A stretch of DNA of 50,463 nucleotides from Candidatus Sungbacteria bacterium RIFCSPLOWO2_02_FULL_51_17 (GCA_001820785.1 MHQW01000043.1:24931-75393), one strand, 5' to 3'. Shown: positions 15,195 to 25,024, numbered from the stretch's first letter. The notes: generated from the sequence alone by a model not told the origin. Made by a program: numbers and translations.

Positions 15195-17201
15195 GTGAAC
15201 CACATTCTTGAGGGTCTAAATGAACAACAGCAGAAGGCGGTGCTCACAGCCAAGGGCCCCGTTTTAATATTTGCCGGCGCCGGCTCCGGAAAGACAAAGT
15301 GCCTTACCCATCGCATCGCCCACCTTATCGCAACCGGTGTACCACCCGAACGGATATTGGCCGTAACATTCACCAATAAGGCCGCAAGCGAGATGAAAGA
15401 GCGTGTCGGCACACTACTGAGCGCCGCAAGCAACGGGCAAAAGCCCCGCACACCGTATGCCATGAACCGGATGCCGTGGATAGGAACGTTTCATTCGTTT
15501 TGCGTATTCATTCTCCGCGAAGAGGCGCCCAAGATCGGCTTTACAAAGTACTTTTCCATTTTTGACGATGATGACAGCATTTCGCTTATCAAAGAACTTC
15601 TCAAAGAGATGAATATAAGCTCAAAGCAATTTCCCGCCGCCATGATGCGAAACGCCATCTCGGGCTTAAAAAATGAGCTTATCTCGCCGGATACCTACGA
15701 CGGCAAGAACTCGCCTGACCCATTCCCAAAAACACTCTGGCGCCTTTATGAGCGTTATCAAAAAGGGCTTGCCGACGCGAATGCGTTTGATTTTGACGAC
15801 CTCATCATGAAGACCGTTCTCTTGTTTCGCGAACACCCGGCAACGCTTCTTCGCTGGCAAGAACAGTTCCAATACATTCATATTGACGAGTTTCAAGACA
15901 CAAATGCCTCCCAATACGAGCTCTCGCGGCTTCTTGCGGGCCTCCACAAAAATATTTTTGTCATCGGAGACGACGCCCAATCAATTTACTCGTGGCGCGG
16001 CGCCGATTTCCGTAATATTCTCAACTTTGAAAAGGACTGGCCGGGAGCAACCACTATTCTTCTGGAAGAGAATTACCGATCCACCCAGCCGATCCTGAAC
16101 GCCGCAAATCACGTGATAGCGCATAACACCCGCCAGAAAAAAAAGTGGCTCTCCACACAAAAGGCCGGAGGCGAAAACCCGCACGCGGTCATTGTGCCGA
16201 ACGAACGGCATGAGGCGGAGTACATCGCGGAACACATACATGAACGCGCAAAACGGGGCGAAGAGCTGTCGCAATTCGTGGTGCTCTACCGCACCAACGC
16301 CCAGTCGCGCGCGATAGAAGAACAACTTATTGAACGCGGCCTGCCGTACAAAATCGTGGGCGGCGTGAAATTTTACGAACGAAAAGAGGTCAGAGACCTT
16401 CTCGGGTATCTGCGTCTTTCGGTAAATCCCCAAGACCTTGCAAGCATCAAGCGCATCATCAACGTGCCCGCGCGCGGCATCGGAAAAATGACCTTGTTAA
16501 AATACATGAGTCATCCCGTAACCGAGACCGGCGCGCGTGATACTGCGCACATGAGCATCTCCGAAAGAAGGCGCGTAGAACAATTTGAGAGAGTGGTGCG
16601 AGACATGCGAGAGGCATCACTGCAAAAAATTCCGTCACGCCTCATAGAATTTCTTATCAACCGCATCAACTATGAGCAGTACCTTGAGGACTCCATGATG
16701 GACGCGGAAAACCGCATTGAAAATATTAAGGAGTTCGCGGGACTTGCAAAAAAATACGATGAGCTGCCGCTCCCTGCGGGTCTCGTAAAACTTTTGGAAG
16801 ATGTAGCGCTCCTTGCCGACGCCGACGCAGTAGACGAGCGGGCGGGCGCGGTGCACCTCATGACGGTGCACGCCGCAAAGGGGCTTGAGTTCCCCGTGGT
16901 CTTCATTGCGGGGCTTGAAGAGGGCGTTTTCCCCCATTCTAAAGCCCTTTTTGACCAATCAGCGCTTGAGGAGGAGCGACGGCTTTTCTACGTCGGCATC
17001 ACACGCGCAAAAGAATTGCTCTATCTCCTCTGCGCACACCGCCGGCTCTTGTGGGGCGAGACGTCAATAAATCCTCCGTCGCGTTTTCTGAAAGAGATTC
17101 CGGACGAATTTCTTCAGCATGAGGACTATGTGGGAGAGTACGGCAACTCGTACGCCGACGAAAAAAGCAGTGATGAAAACGAGAATATTCTTATAGAGTA
17201 G
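15195..17201 (+). CDS. pcrA: UvrD/PcrA-type superfamily 1 DNA helicase
   Basis: 668 residues with a GTG start. All SF1A motifs are present: Q motif LNEQQQKAV, motif I FAGAGSGKT, Ia TFTNKAA, II IDEFQDTN, III GDDAQSIYSWRGA, IV LEENYRS, V VHAAKGLEF, VI YVGITRAKE. It is a 3'-5' helicase for nucleotide excision and mismatch repair and for clearing recombination intermediates; UvrD and PcrA cannot be separated from motifs alone. The C-terminal tail is acidic and short. It is followed 43 nt later by rsmA on the same strand. Confidence 0.95.
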   Translation: MNHILEGLNEQQQKAVLTAKGPVLIFAGAGSGKTKCLTHRIAHLIATGVPPERILAVTFTNKAASEMKERVGTLLSAASNGQKPRTPYAMNRMPWIGTFHSFCVFILREEAPKIGFTKYFSIFDDDDSISLIKELLKEMNISSKQFPAAMMRNAISGLKNELISPDTYDGKNSPDPFPKTLWRLYERYQKGLADANAFDFDDLIMKTVLLFREHPATLLRWQEQFQYIHIDEFQDTNASQYELSRLLAGLHKNIFVIGDDAQSIYSWRGADFRNILNFEKDWPGATTILLEENYRSTQPILNAANHVIAHNTRQKKKWLSTQKAGGENPHAVIVPNERHEAEYIAEHIHERAKRGEELSQFVVLYRTNAQSRAIEEQLIERGLPYKIVGGVKFYERKEVRDLLGYLRLSVNPQDLASIKRIINVPARGIGKMTLLKYMSHPVTETGARDTAHMSISERRRVEQFERVVRDMREASLQKIPSRLIEFLINRINYEQYLEDSMMDAENRIENIKEFAGLAKKYDELPLPAGLVKLLEDVALLADADAVDERAGAVHLMTVHAAKGLEFPVVFIAGLEEGVFPHSKALFDQSALEEERRLFYVGITRAKELLYLLCAHRRLLWGETSINPPSRFLKEIPDEFLQHEDYVGEYGNSYADEKSSDENENILIE

Positions 17202-17250
17202 CGGCGGGCGCTCCGAACAGCGCAGAAACACATCTTCGCGCGTATTGCGT

Positions 17251-18111
17251 ATGCGTATGAAAAACGAACATAAAAAAACCCCCACCGCGCACGACATTCA
17301 CCCCAACAAGCTCATGGGGCAGCATTTTTTGGTTTCAAAAACGGTATTAGAAAAAATTCTTATGGCCGCAGAACTTTCAAAGAACGATACGGTGCTAGAG
17401 GTCGGCCCCGGACTCGGCGCGCTTACGCTTGAACTTTCGCGGCGGACGGAGCGCGTTATCGCCGTTGAAAAGGACCGCACGCTTGCGGCCGCTCTTAAAA
17501 AAATATTGGCAGAACACGGGCGCACAAACGTATCTGTCGTAGAAAAAGATCTTCTCCGCATACCGGTGAACGAGTTGGTCCGTGGCCCATATAAAATAGT
17601 CGCGAACCTTCCATACTACCTTACCTCGCGTTTTTTACGGATGTTCATTGCAGACACCGTGGCGCGACCGGAAGAGATCGTGGTGGTGATACAGCGCGAA
17701 GTCGCGGAACGCGTCGTCGCGCAACCGCCGGAAATGGGACTCTTGTCGCTTTCTGTCCAGACATTCGGAACACCGCAGATCATCTCGTTCATACCGGCAG
17801 ACGCTTTTTCTCCGCCGCCAAAAGTAGAATCGGCGATCCTGCGAATAACCGACATTTCTCCACGTTTTTTCCTTGCGCACGCGCTGGATGAAAAAAAGTT
17901 TTTCTCGCTGGCACGCACCGCATTCCAGCAAAAAAGAAAAATGCTGGCAAACTCACTTGCGCTCCTGTGCGAAGGAAAGGCGGCCGCCGAAAAAATTCTC
18001 GCCGCCGCACACATTCCAGGGGGAGCGCGCCCGCAAGAACTATCGCTTGATGACTGGGCGCGGCTTTGCACGGCGTTGCCCGCATCCCATCAGCCCCAAT
18101 CCGCCCCCTGA
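17251..18111 (+). CDS. rsmA: 16S rRNA (adenine1518/1519-N6)-dimethyltransferase
   Basis: About 286 residues. The track begins at a TTG (17245); ATGs at 17251 and 17257 are better starts. The RsmA/KsgA pattern is present: MGQHFLVSKTVLEKI, the SAM-binding VLEVGPGLGALT (motif I), VEKDRTL, the catalytic NLPYY motif in IVANLPYYLTS and the FSPPPKVESAI block. It dimethylates two adenines in helix 45 of 16S rRNA. The C-terminal helical domain is complete. It ends just before copy 1 of the dispersed hairpin repeat, which may terminate transcription. Confidence 0.95.
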   Translation: MRMKNEHKKTPTAHDIHPNKLMGQHFLVSKTVLEKILMAAELSKNDTVLEVGPGLGALTLELSRRTERVIAVEKDRTLAAALKKILAEHGRTNVSVVEKDLLRIPVNELVRGPYKIVANLPYYLTSRFLRMFIADTVARPEEIVVVIQREVAERVVAQPPEMGLLSLSVQTFGTPQIISFIPADAFSPPPKVESAILRITDISPRFFLAHALDEKKFFSLARTAFQQKRKMLANSLALLCEGKAAAEKILAAAHIPGGARPQELSLDDWARLCTALPASHQPQSAP

Positions 18112-18133
18112 TGCCTACCATCTCCATGTGCCA

Positions 18134-18254
18134 ACACAAACCCCGCCCGTAAAAGGCGGGGTTTACTTTATTTCACATGACGCGTTTCCCAATATCACAA
18201 AACGATATTTCATGCTCTGTACATACAGCCCGCCTTTTACGGGCGGGGTTTCGC
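18134..18254. repeat. dispersed hairpin-ended repeat, copy 1
   Basis: Left end AAACCCCGCCCGTAAAAGGC and right end GCCTTTTACGGGCGGGGTTT are inverted copies of one another, and each is itself a hairpin. About 65 nt lie between them, with a core containing ACGATATTTCATGCTCTG shared with copies 2 and 3. It sits between convergent rsmA and the Cys-rich gene and could end both transcripts. Confidence 0.85.
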
Positions 18255-18265
18255 ACAAAAAAGCA

Positions 18266-19327
18266 TCAACCGCATCCGCATATGCCGGTACCGAGCGGGT
18301 TCGTGAATTGATCCCATACGGCGTTTGGATAGGCCGCACAAATCAAGTTAAGGCACCCATCCGGGATGTCACAAGCGGCAGAAAACGGTCCGCAATCCTC
18401 AACAAACACGACGCTAACCCCAACGTACTTCCAGCCACAGTTGCAACAATACACCCAGCCATTGAAACCATAGACGGGGTACATGGGGTTAAGGTCCTTG
18501 TAACAATCCGGTTTTGTGTTCCAGGACGGCGTCCAGTCGTTTGATGCCATCGCGACCTCGGGAACTGCAAGCACATATTTTAAGCCGTCAAGAATATCGG
18601 CGATTAATGAGCCGCTCTCTTTCTTGTAGATTAGCCGTTGTGCCCCAGGAAGAACAATATCACTGACACCAACCGCCCCACCCTCCAGTGCCGCACGCTC
18701 CCTTTTAACGATCTCGGGTAAAAGCTCGTTCAGACCGCGTTCCAAAGACGCAACATCGTTTTCGTCAACAGCTCCTCGGGAACGGGCAAATCCGAAGATT
18801 CTGTTCAATGTTTTGTACACCTCCGCGTCCGTATTGAGAGGACTCCGCTCCGAATCTGCCACATATCCTTCAGAAACCATAAGATTTTCAACCTTTTTTA
18901 ACCCTTCGCGATACGCGGGAGGCCAAAGCCGGTCAAAAACCTCGGCTTCACTAAGCCGAGTCCCGGGCTTGGTTGCAAAATATTCCATAAATAAGCTTCC
19001 CTTTTGCCTATCTACTATGCGAAACACTATCGGCGCGATATCGGCAATCTTTGGTGTCTCGTATATTGGCTCCGGGGCTGTTTCCCCTTGAATACGCGTA
19101 GTTGCCTTTGGCATACTTTTTCCACCATCACCAGCAAACACGAGACCTTTTTGCTGTTCAATCTGGCTTAGCACCGCCGAACCACCACCCTCACCGCCCC
19201 CAACCAGAGAAGTCGCCCCCCTTGGCCCCGCACTACCGTTGTCAGATACAAAAAAGAGGTTCCCAAGAACAACAAGGGCAAAAACAGCAAGTAGAGCAAA
19301 AAATGCTATCAATCGTTTCTTTGTCAT
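18266..19327 (-). CDS. exported Cys-rich protein, unknown
   Basis: 353 residues from the ATG at 19327; the track's extra 23 codons lie upstream of a -10 box and are rejected. One N-terminal membrane/signal segment (about 5-25, LIAFFALLAVFALVVLG) and a Gly/Ser linker lead to a helical middle with a DRLWPPAYREGL segment. The last 80 residues carry ten Cys, including VYCCNCGW and a terminal GICGCG, so the C-terminal part is probably a disulfide-stabilised or metal-binding extracellular domain. No family is recognised. It is divergent from the T4SS-like operon, across 138 bp holding a DnaA-box-like TTATCCACA. Confidence 0.7.
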   Translation of the reverse strand: MTKKRLIAFFALLAVFALVVLGNLFFVSDNGSAGPRGATSLVGGGEGGGSAVLSQIEQQKGLVFAGDGGKSMPKATTRIQGETAPEPIYETPKIADIAPIVFRIVDRQKGSLFMEYFATKPGTRLSEAEVFDRLWPPAYREGLKKVENLMVSEGYVADSERSPLNTDAEVYKTLNRIFGFARSRGAVDENDVASLERGLNELLPEIVKRERAALEGGAVGVSDIVLPGAQRLIYKKESGSLIADILDGLKYVLAVPEVAMASNDWTPSWNTKPDCYKDLNPMYPVYGFNGWVYCCNCGWKYVGVSVVFVEDCGPFSAACDIPDGCLNLICAAYPNAVWDQFTNPLGTGICGCG

Positions 19328-19336
19328 AGTGCTTTC

Positions 19337-19364
19337 ATTATACAGTTCTTTAAAATATTTGAAA
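19337..19364 (-). promoter_or_regulatory. promoter of the Cys-rich gene
   Basis: On the minus strand TATAAT (19342-19337) ends 9 nt before the ATG; the -35 (TTTCAA, 16-nt spacer) is weak. The leader would be about 3 nt. Confidence 0.45.
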
Positions 19365-19453
19365 CAGCGCGCTGTCCAAAGACGGTTTTTTGCCATCCGC
19401 CCACAACCCCCCGTTATCCACAGGATTGTAACGGGTCTTGCACAGGGAAAGAG

Positions 19454-19459
19454 TATAAT
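19454..19459 (+). promoter_or_regulatory. -10 box of the T4SS-like operon
   Basis: TATAAT ends 6 nt before the GTG start codon of the first gene. No good -35 is seen at 16-18 nt (TTGTAA lies 22 nt upstream). It predicts a leaderless operon mRNA. Confidence 0.45.
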
Positions 19460-19465
19460 AAAGAA

Positions 19466-20512
19466 GTGAAATCCGTGGCGACCCTACTGAAAAGATCAAT
19501 ATACGCAAGGGCCACCCTTGCCCTTTTTGCCATTACCGCTGTGGGAGGCGCTGTGTTCCTCCTGCTTTTACCAACACCAGAAGAGCGGCTTCAGAAAGCG
19601 CTGGAAGAAAAGGTGGTCTTGAGCGATGAGGAAAAAAAATTGGTGTCAGCACGACTGGAAGAACTAAGCGGAGATGCCGATAGCGACGGCCTAAAGGACT
19701 GGGAAGAACTGATATACAAGACCGACAAGGACAATCCGGACACAGACGGCGACGGGGCTAAAGACGGGGAAGAGGTTCGTGCTGGAAGGAACCCGCTTAA
19801 AACAGGACCGAACGACGACATTCTTGGAACACTTTCGGACGAAACCGCCAAAGAATCAGCCGATGCTGCGCGTCCGATCTCAAACAAAATTGCAGATATT
19901 CTGTTGCAAGACCAGGCGTTTGCGGCGGCCCTCACCAATGGCCCCGAATCACTCACTGACGAAGACGTTGCCCGACTCGCAGAGCGTGTGTATGCGGCGC
20001 GCCCTAATATCGGCGAATCCGTGGACAGCGCCGCCCTGTGGCATCCGATAAAAATCATTACCGACAACTCACCGCTTGCGATAAAAAATTACTTCAACGC
20101 CCTGGGAGCAATCCTTATCAAATACCTGTCCGGCCCTGCCGAAGAGGATTCGCTTGCGATCATTGAGCGCGCGCTAGCAAAAAACAACCTTGCAGAACTT
20201 TACGCGCTCAACTCAAAGGTGGAACTTCTTGACCGAAGCATCGCCGCATTACAAAACGTTCCCACCCCTTCTTCGCTCGTTGATTTTCAAAAAAAAGAAC
20301 TGTTGCTTTTTGCGAAAACAAAAAATGAGCTGGCAGCACTTGCGAAAGCCGAGGAAGACCCGGCCGTCATGATATTTCTTGTCCCAGAGGTCCTAAAGTT
20401 AAAAAAGGAGGCAGGCAACTTCCATCGCGAGCTGATAGCGTGGCTTGCCGGACGATCAATAATGTTCAGCAATGAGGAGGGCGGGGTCTTCTTCAATAAA
20501 GAACAGGGATAA
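19466..20512 (+). CDS. membrane-anchored TSP3-repeat (Ca-binding) protein, T4SS operon
   Basis: 348 residues, GTG start. One membrane segment (about 15-36, ATLALFAITAVGGAVFLLLL) is followed by a coiled coil and two thrombospondin type 3-like Ca-binding loops, DADSDGLKDWEE and DTDGDGAKDGEE (about 70-105). A long helical C-terminal region without known domain follows. Such Asp-rich loops typify exported proteins that fold on Ca2+ outside the cell. First gene of an 11-gene operon; its stop codon abuts the next start (TAAATG). Confidence 0.8.
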   Translation: MKSVATLLKRSIYARATLALFAITAVGGAVFLLLLPTPEERLQKALEEKVVLSDEEKKLVSARLEELSGDADSDGLKDWEELIYKTDKDNPDTDGDGAKDGEEVRAGRNPLKTGPNDDILGTLSDETAKESADAARPISNKIADILLQDQAFAAALTNGPESLTDEDVARLAERVYAARPNIGESVDSAALWHPIKIITDNSPLAIKNYFNALGAILIKYLSGPAEEDSLAIIERALAKNNLAELYALNSKVELLDRSIAALQNVPTPSSLVDFQKKELLLFAKTKNELAALAKAEEDPAVMIFLVPEVLKLKKEAGNFHRELIAWLAGRSIMFSNEEGGVFFNKEQG

Positions 20513-21388
20513 ATGTCTATTTTTTCAAAAAAAACTTCACCAATTATTTCGTCTCTTATCCTCGGGGCGTTCGTCCTGGGCCTTTTGTTCCCGTTGTCCA
20601 TTCCCCGCGAGACACAAGCGTCTGTCCCACAACATTGCAGCTTAGTAGATGACCTTTGCACCAAAGAGGTGTCCGCGCGCCTTTCTTCTCTAAGCTGGGA
20701 CGCCCTTATTGGTTCCATTTTCTCCTGGGACGCGCTTTCAACTATGGCAGCAAAGGCCTTTATCAAGATCCTGCGCGAAATCGTTATAACATATATCAGA
20801 ACAGGGAGGTTTCAGAAACCCACGTTTGTGCTCAACTACATGCTTGATCCGCAGATGATGGCGGAAAACGCGGCGCGAATATTTTTATCAGACCTCACTG
20901 GACTCAATTTTTGTTCAAACGTGGGAGATGTAAGCAGAAATCTTTCTTTTTCGCTCAACCTCTCCCTTTCGCTGGAATGCTCACTTGCAAATAAAAATGA
21001 TTTCAATCGGATACTGACCGACTACATCCGCCGTCCGGAAACCGTCACTCCACGGGACTATTACTTATGGCTTCAGAGAGAGAATGATTACACTCACTCC
21101 GTCATTACCGCCGAATCAAAAAAACTTGAGGCCGAAGCCCGGGCGCTCATCGGTCGCGCCGCGGAAACCATAACGGGCGATGGCTTTCTTGGCATCCGCG
21201 ACCCCGCAACGGGCAAGGTAAAAACACCGGGTGAGATCGTCGCGGAACCCCTACGCCAGACGATCGCCTCGGACTATCGCGGCGTGGACATTGCCGATGA
21301 ACTGTCTGATGCGGTGGCGGCCGTAATAAACGTCATTTTTTCAACAGTACTGGAGAAAATAATCAATGGAGCTACATCGCTCATTTAA
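20513..21388 (+). CDS. exported protein of unknown function, T4SS operon
   Basis: 291 residues. A signal peptide (about 12-37, IISSLILGAFVLGLLFPLSI then TQA-SV) precedes a mostly helical domain with four Cys (two in CSLVDDLC, and single Cys in NFCSNV and LECSL) and a C-terminal hydrophobic helix (VAAVINVIFSTVLEKIINGA). Position directly before a VirB6/TrbL-like gene recalls VirB5/TrbJ-type periplasmic helical proteins of conjugation systems, but no sequence signature supports that assignment. Starts immediately after the previous stop codon. Confidence 0.7.
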   Translation: MSIFSKKTSPIISSLILGAFVLGLLFPLSIPRETQASVPQHCSLVDDLCTKEVSARLSSLSWDALIGSIFSWDALSTMAAKAFIKILREIVITYIRTGRFQKPTFVLNYMLDPQMMAENAARIFLSDLTGLNFCSNVGDVSRNLSFSLNLSLSLECSLANKNDFNRILTDYIRRPETVTPRDYYLWLQRENDYTHSVITAESKKLEAEARALIGRAAETITGDGFLGIRDPATGKVKTPGEIVAEPLRQTIASDYRGVDIADELSDAVAAVINVIFSTVLEKIINGATSLI

Positions 21389-21514
21389 CCCCACAATGAA
21401 CGCTTCCTGCAAAACACACTTGCAAAGACCGTTGTGTTACAGAAAACAGCATCCTCGGATCTTGTCTGATCTCTGCTCACACCAAAGAATGTAGTCATCG
21501 TTTACTCGCATCGC

Positions 21515-23863
21515 ATGTTTACAACCTGCCTTACAACGCAAAAATTTGTCGCAACCGCTCTTCTTCTGTCGGTTGCGCTTGGCGTCTTCCAGCCGCTTTC
21601 AGCGTTCGCAGAACCGGTAGGAGTTGAGTTTGGCGGTTCCGATCCGGGGGTCTCTGCAACCACCGATTATACCGCCCTCCAAAAGGATTCGGGGAACTGG
21701 AAAGCAAGCGAGATAAGCGCAAGCGCCAAAACCGGCCAAGGACAGAACTATAACACCTCCTGCTGGGGCGTCCTCTATGCGTTTGTGTGTGGTGGCATGT
21801 TACTGGTAGAGGCAATACTGGATTCGCTTGGGTGGATTCTCACCAGTATCGCCGAATACCTTTTCTTCTATGCAATTGAGGTAAACTTTTCTTCTTTTGA
21901 CCAGTCCGCGAAGGATTTTACCCAAATAGGCGTTCTTGGTTGGCGAGTTACGCGGGATGTGGCAAACATGTTCTTTGTGTTTATTCTGCTGTGGATCGCG
22001 CTTGCAACGATATTCAACTTCGGGCAATACACCGCCAAACAAACACTTCCGAAACTTATTATCGCGGCCCTCTTGATTAATTTCAGCTTGCCCATTGCCT
22101 CAATTGTCATCACAGGAACCAACTATCTTGCCGGCATATTCATTGCAGACCTTCAAAGGCAGGGCGGTCCGCGCGATATCATCTCAAAAATGGGCCTGGA
22201 CGGTGACCGGATCACAAAACAGGTCGGTACCACACGCCCGCCCGGCGGGGGAGGAGACACCAGTCAGCAAAAAGTTGACGCCGCCCTCCTAAAAACAGAA
22301 ACCTATGTGGACTCAAACGGAAACACCGTCACGGTTGACGCAACAGGGTGCCAGGCTCAGGCGCCCGCTAGCGACCCAGCAAACTTTATGAAAAGAATGA
22401 AGGCGTGCGCAGCCGTAGATCTTACTATCCGCGAAAACTTATCGGCGGTGTATAATGCCCAAAATGGGGCAGGAACGGTTGGCGCGATCGGCCAGCGCGT
22501 TATGGTTAAAATGATCGCCTACCCCATTGCAACCTTCGTCCTTTTCGCAGGAGCAATCTTTCTTATGATCCGGCTCGTTTCCCTTACGTTCATCATCATC
22601 CTTGCCCCAATGGCATTCCTTTTTATGGTGCTTCCTTCTACCCAGCAATACTACAGCCAGTGGTGGGATCGGCTCGTCAAATGGTCGTTTTTCTTCCCGG
22701 CTTTTTCCTTCTTTTTCTGGCTATCGCTCAAGGTGCTTGGCCTCATTACCCAGACCACCGATGTTGGCATCGGACCCCAGGTTGCTCAATTGATAATCGG
22801 CGCCATGATGATGATAGCGTCGTTGACAGTCGCGCAACAAATGGGCATCTCTGCCGCAGGCACCGTTAATGGGTGGGGCAGGAGAATGGCATACGGTTCC
22901 GGAAGATGGGCACGCAGAACGTCATACCGAAAGACCGTCGGCTCAAAGCCAGTCCAGGCGGGACTAGAAAAAGTGCGAAGTGCCGCGGTAAGTGCAGGAG
23001 CTCCAATGTGGGTAAGAAGAAACCTTGCAAAGGTCACCGCCGAGTCCGAGCGTCTGGGCAAGATCTCAACCGAGAAGAAGTATGGATATCTCAAGAACCT
23101 CAAACCGGAAGATCGCGGCAAGGAACTCAACTTTGCCAAGAAGGCCGATATGGAGGTGTTCAATAAGATGAGCGCACGAGACCAGCAAGAGGCGGTGAAC
23201 GGCCTTACCGCAGAAAAACAGGTGCAGGCATTCCACTCTGCACAGGCCCACGGCATGGGCAACCTCATTCTCAACGCAACGAACAACCCCGAGGTCATCG
23301 TGAACATTGAAAAGCCGGGCCTGCAAAATGCCAACCCCGTTGAATTTAGGAAACAAATAGTGAAGGAGGTTCAGCAAATGGCAAATGCAAATAAACTCGG
23401 AGATATATCACCCGAGTTCATTCGGAGCGAGCACTTCACGAACTGGATGGCGAGCGCAAAACAAGAAGAGATAGAGCAACTCTTCAAATCATCAGAAAAA
23501 GACGTGCGAAATGCTTTTGCAGATACGATTCAAAGCACCTATGACCAGGCACAAGAAATGGGAGCGGCCGCGGCCGCTATGGCGCCAGTCGCTGATCGTG
23601 ACCGAATATTTGACCAGGCATTCCAGCGCGATCTTGGTACCCGCATGTCTGCGGAGGTCAACCAATACCTTACGACATCTCCACACTTCCAGACGGTTAT
23701 GATGGGAGGTGCGCCCGTACTAAAACAGCGACGAACCGCCGATGAGGAACTACTAAGATTAATCAGAGCGGGAGGGCCCGCCGCCGCAGGTGGCACAACC
23801 CCCGCCACACCAGCAGCCCCGGCCGCGCCCCCCGCCGGCACTCCCCCGGGTGGCACACCGTAA
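21515..23863 (+). CDS. VirB6/TrbL-like polytopic membrane protein with long soluble tail
   Basis: 782 residues. A signal-like N terminus ending PLSAFA-EP, then at least six membrane helices between about 85 and 465, with a loop (about 215-290) containing a GGGGDT stretch. A highly charged soluble tail (470-782) follows, ending in an Ala/Pro-rich run. The layout of clustered central helices plus a large tail, and the place before PrgI and VirB4, fit the VirB6/TrbL inner-membrane channel subunit. This is inference from topology and context; no family motif is decisive. The tail holds repeated charged helices (EKKYGYLKNLKPEDRGKEL) and AAAAMAP-type linkers. Confidence 0.75.
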   Translation: MFTTCLTTQKFVATALLLSVALGVFQPLSAFAEPVGVEFGGSDPGVSATTDYTALQKDSGNWKASEISASAKTGQGQNYNTSCWGVLYAFVCGGMLLVEAILDSLGWILTSIAEYLFFYAIEVNFSSFDQSAKDFTQIGVLGWRVTRDVANMFFVFILLWIALATIFNFGQYTAKQTLPKLIIAALLINFSLPIASIVITGTNYLAGIFIADLQRQGGPRDIISKMGLDGDRITKQVGTTRPPGGGGDTSQQKVDAALLKTETYVDSNGNTVTVDATGCQAQAPASDPANFMKRMKACAAVDLTIRENLSAVYNAQNGAGTVGAIGQRVMVKMIAYPIATFVLFAGAIFLMIRLVSLTFIIILAPMAFLFMVLPSTQQYYSQWWDRLVKWSFFFPAFSFFFWLSLKVLGLITQTTDVGIGPQVAQLIIGAMMMIASLTVAQQMGISAAGTVNGWGRRMAYGSGRWARRTSYRKTVGSKPVQAGLEKVRSAAVSAGAPMWVRRNLAKVTAESERLGKISTEKKYGYLKNLKPEDRGKELNFAKKADMEVFNKMSARDQQEAVNGLTAEKQVQAFHSAQAHGMGNLILNATNNPEVIVNIEKPGLQNANPVEFRKQIVKEVQQMANANKLGDISPEFIRSEHFTNWMASAKQEEIEQLFKSSEKDVRNAFADTIQSTYDQAQEMGAAAAAMAPVADRDRIFDQAFQRDLGTRMSAEVNQYLTTSPHFQTVMMGGAPVLKQRRTADEELLRLIRAGGPAAAGGTTPATPAAPAAPPAGTPPGGTP

Positions 23864-23913
23864 TAATGAGAGATCCGTTTTTCCGCGCGTGAGATAATAC
23901 AAAAAGAGACACC

Positions 23914-24987
23914 ATGGAACCCGTAGACACAAAAAAAATTCAAGATGAGGCGGTTCAGCGCTTCAACACCCTGCCCCAGGATGTAAAAGACGCAATGATG
24001 AGCGTTTCTACAAGTGAGATCATTTACGAAACGGGGCGGAAGTTCGGGCTGAACATAGAAAAAACAGGGCTCCTTGCAAAACAGGTTGGCTTTGTCATGC
24101 TCGGCATGCTTCCTGCCCGCGATTTTATCCGCGACATGATAAAAATCCTTGGCGTAGACCCGAAGACCGCACAAGGCCTTGCCGCCGACATCAATCACCG
24201 GATATTCCTCCCCATTCGCGAGAATCTGAAAAAGATCCATGGCGTCGCGTTCAACGAAGATGTCTCGCGACAACCACAAGACATGCCTCAAAAACCTCTT
24301 GACGCGCCACAAGCGTCCGTGACGCCCCACACACCGCACACACAAGAGGCGTCAACCTTGAGGCCCGTCTCTGCTTCCCACGCCCCCGCCGCACCAGAAG
24401 CGATCCTTCCGAAACCGGAGACGCAACCCGCTCCGACTACCCAGCAATTCCAAGCGCCCCCTCCTCAAAAGATCGGAGAAGCAAAATCTGGGCTGGCGCA
24501 ACCACCGATTGCACCGAAACCGCCCGCATTAAGTTCCCTCCAAAAAGATATTGAAAGAGTTCTTGCGCCACTGGAAGATGCCCGGCCGACCATTCGCGTT
24601 CCGGCGCCCGAACGACCCGAAGAAGCGCCGCCCATCCACGCGGTCCCCGCTCAACAAAGAACATCGGCATCACCCCAACCGGATAAAGTCGCGTTCCCAC
24701 AATCAAGCACCACCCAGACAACTCCGAAACCCTTATTTTCTTCCTCGCCCGCCATCTTCCCTTCAGCAACAGAAAAACAGAAAGAGCCGGTAATCACAAA
24801 ACCGGAAGAGCGGGCAATCGCTGCTCCTTCGCTGCCCCCCCCAACCGGAGAGGCGCCAAAGATCAAACAGCCCATCGCAAGCGCCCTCTCGCAGGTCTTA
24901 CAGCCAAAGGCGGAAGGCGCGTTGCATGACCGCATTAAGGACCGGAGCAGCTATAAAGCAGACCCGTATCGTGAACCGGTAGAATAG
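23914..24987 (+). CDS. cytosolic helical domain with long Pro-rich tail, T4SS operon
   Basis: 357 residues, no signal or membrane segment. An N-terminal domain of about 105 residues (helices; FNTLPQDVKDAMMSVS, LAKQVGFVMLGMLPARDFI, LGVDPKTAQGLAADI) precedes about 250 residues of low-complexity Pro/Ala/Gln/Lys sequence. The short C-terminal motif GALHDRIKDRSSYKADPYRE ends the protein and may be a docking peptide. Family not recognised. Context (between the VirB6-like protein and PrgI) suggests an adaptor or substrate-recruiting role, which is a guess. Composition bias comes from the tail, not from foreign codon use. Confidence 0.65.
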   Translation: MEPVDTKKIQDEAVQRFNTLPQDVKDAMMSVSTSEIIYETGRKFGLNIEKTGLLAKQVGFVMLGMLPARDFIRDMIKILGVDPKTAQGLAADINHRIFLPIRENLKKIHGVAFNEDVSRQPQDMPQKPLDAPQASVTPHTPHTQEASTLRPVSASHAPAAPEAILPKPETQPAPTTQQFQAPPPQKIGEAKSGLAQPPIAPKPPALSSLQKDIERVLAPLEDARPTIRVPAPERPEEAPPIHAVPAQQRTSASPQPDKVAFPQSSTTQTTPKPLFSSSPAIFPSATEKQKEPVITKPEERAIAAPSLPPPTGEAPKIKQPIASALSQVLQPKAEGALHDRIKDRSSYKADPYREPVE

Positions 24988-25024
24988 GGGTTGGCCGCAA
25001 GACGCCATCACAAAAAATTCCGCT

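Noticed and set aside
19414-19422. DnaA box TTATCCACA as an origin
   Set aside because: A single box between the Cys-rich gene and the secretion operon, without cluster or AT-rich partner; the dnaA-dnaN gap is a better origin.
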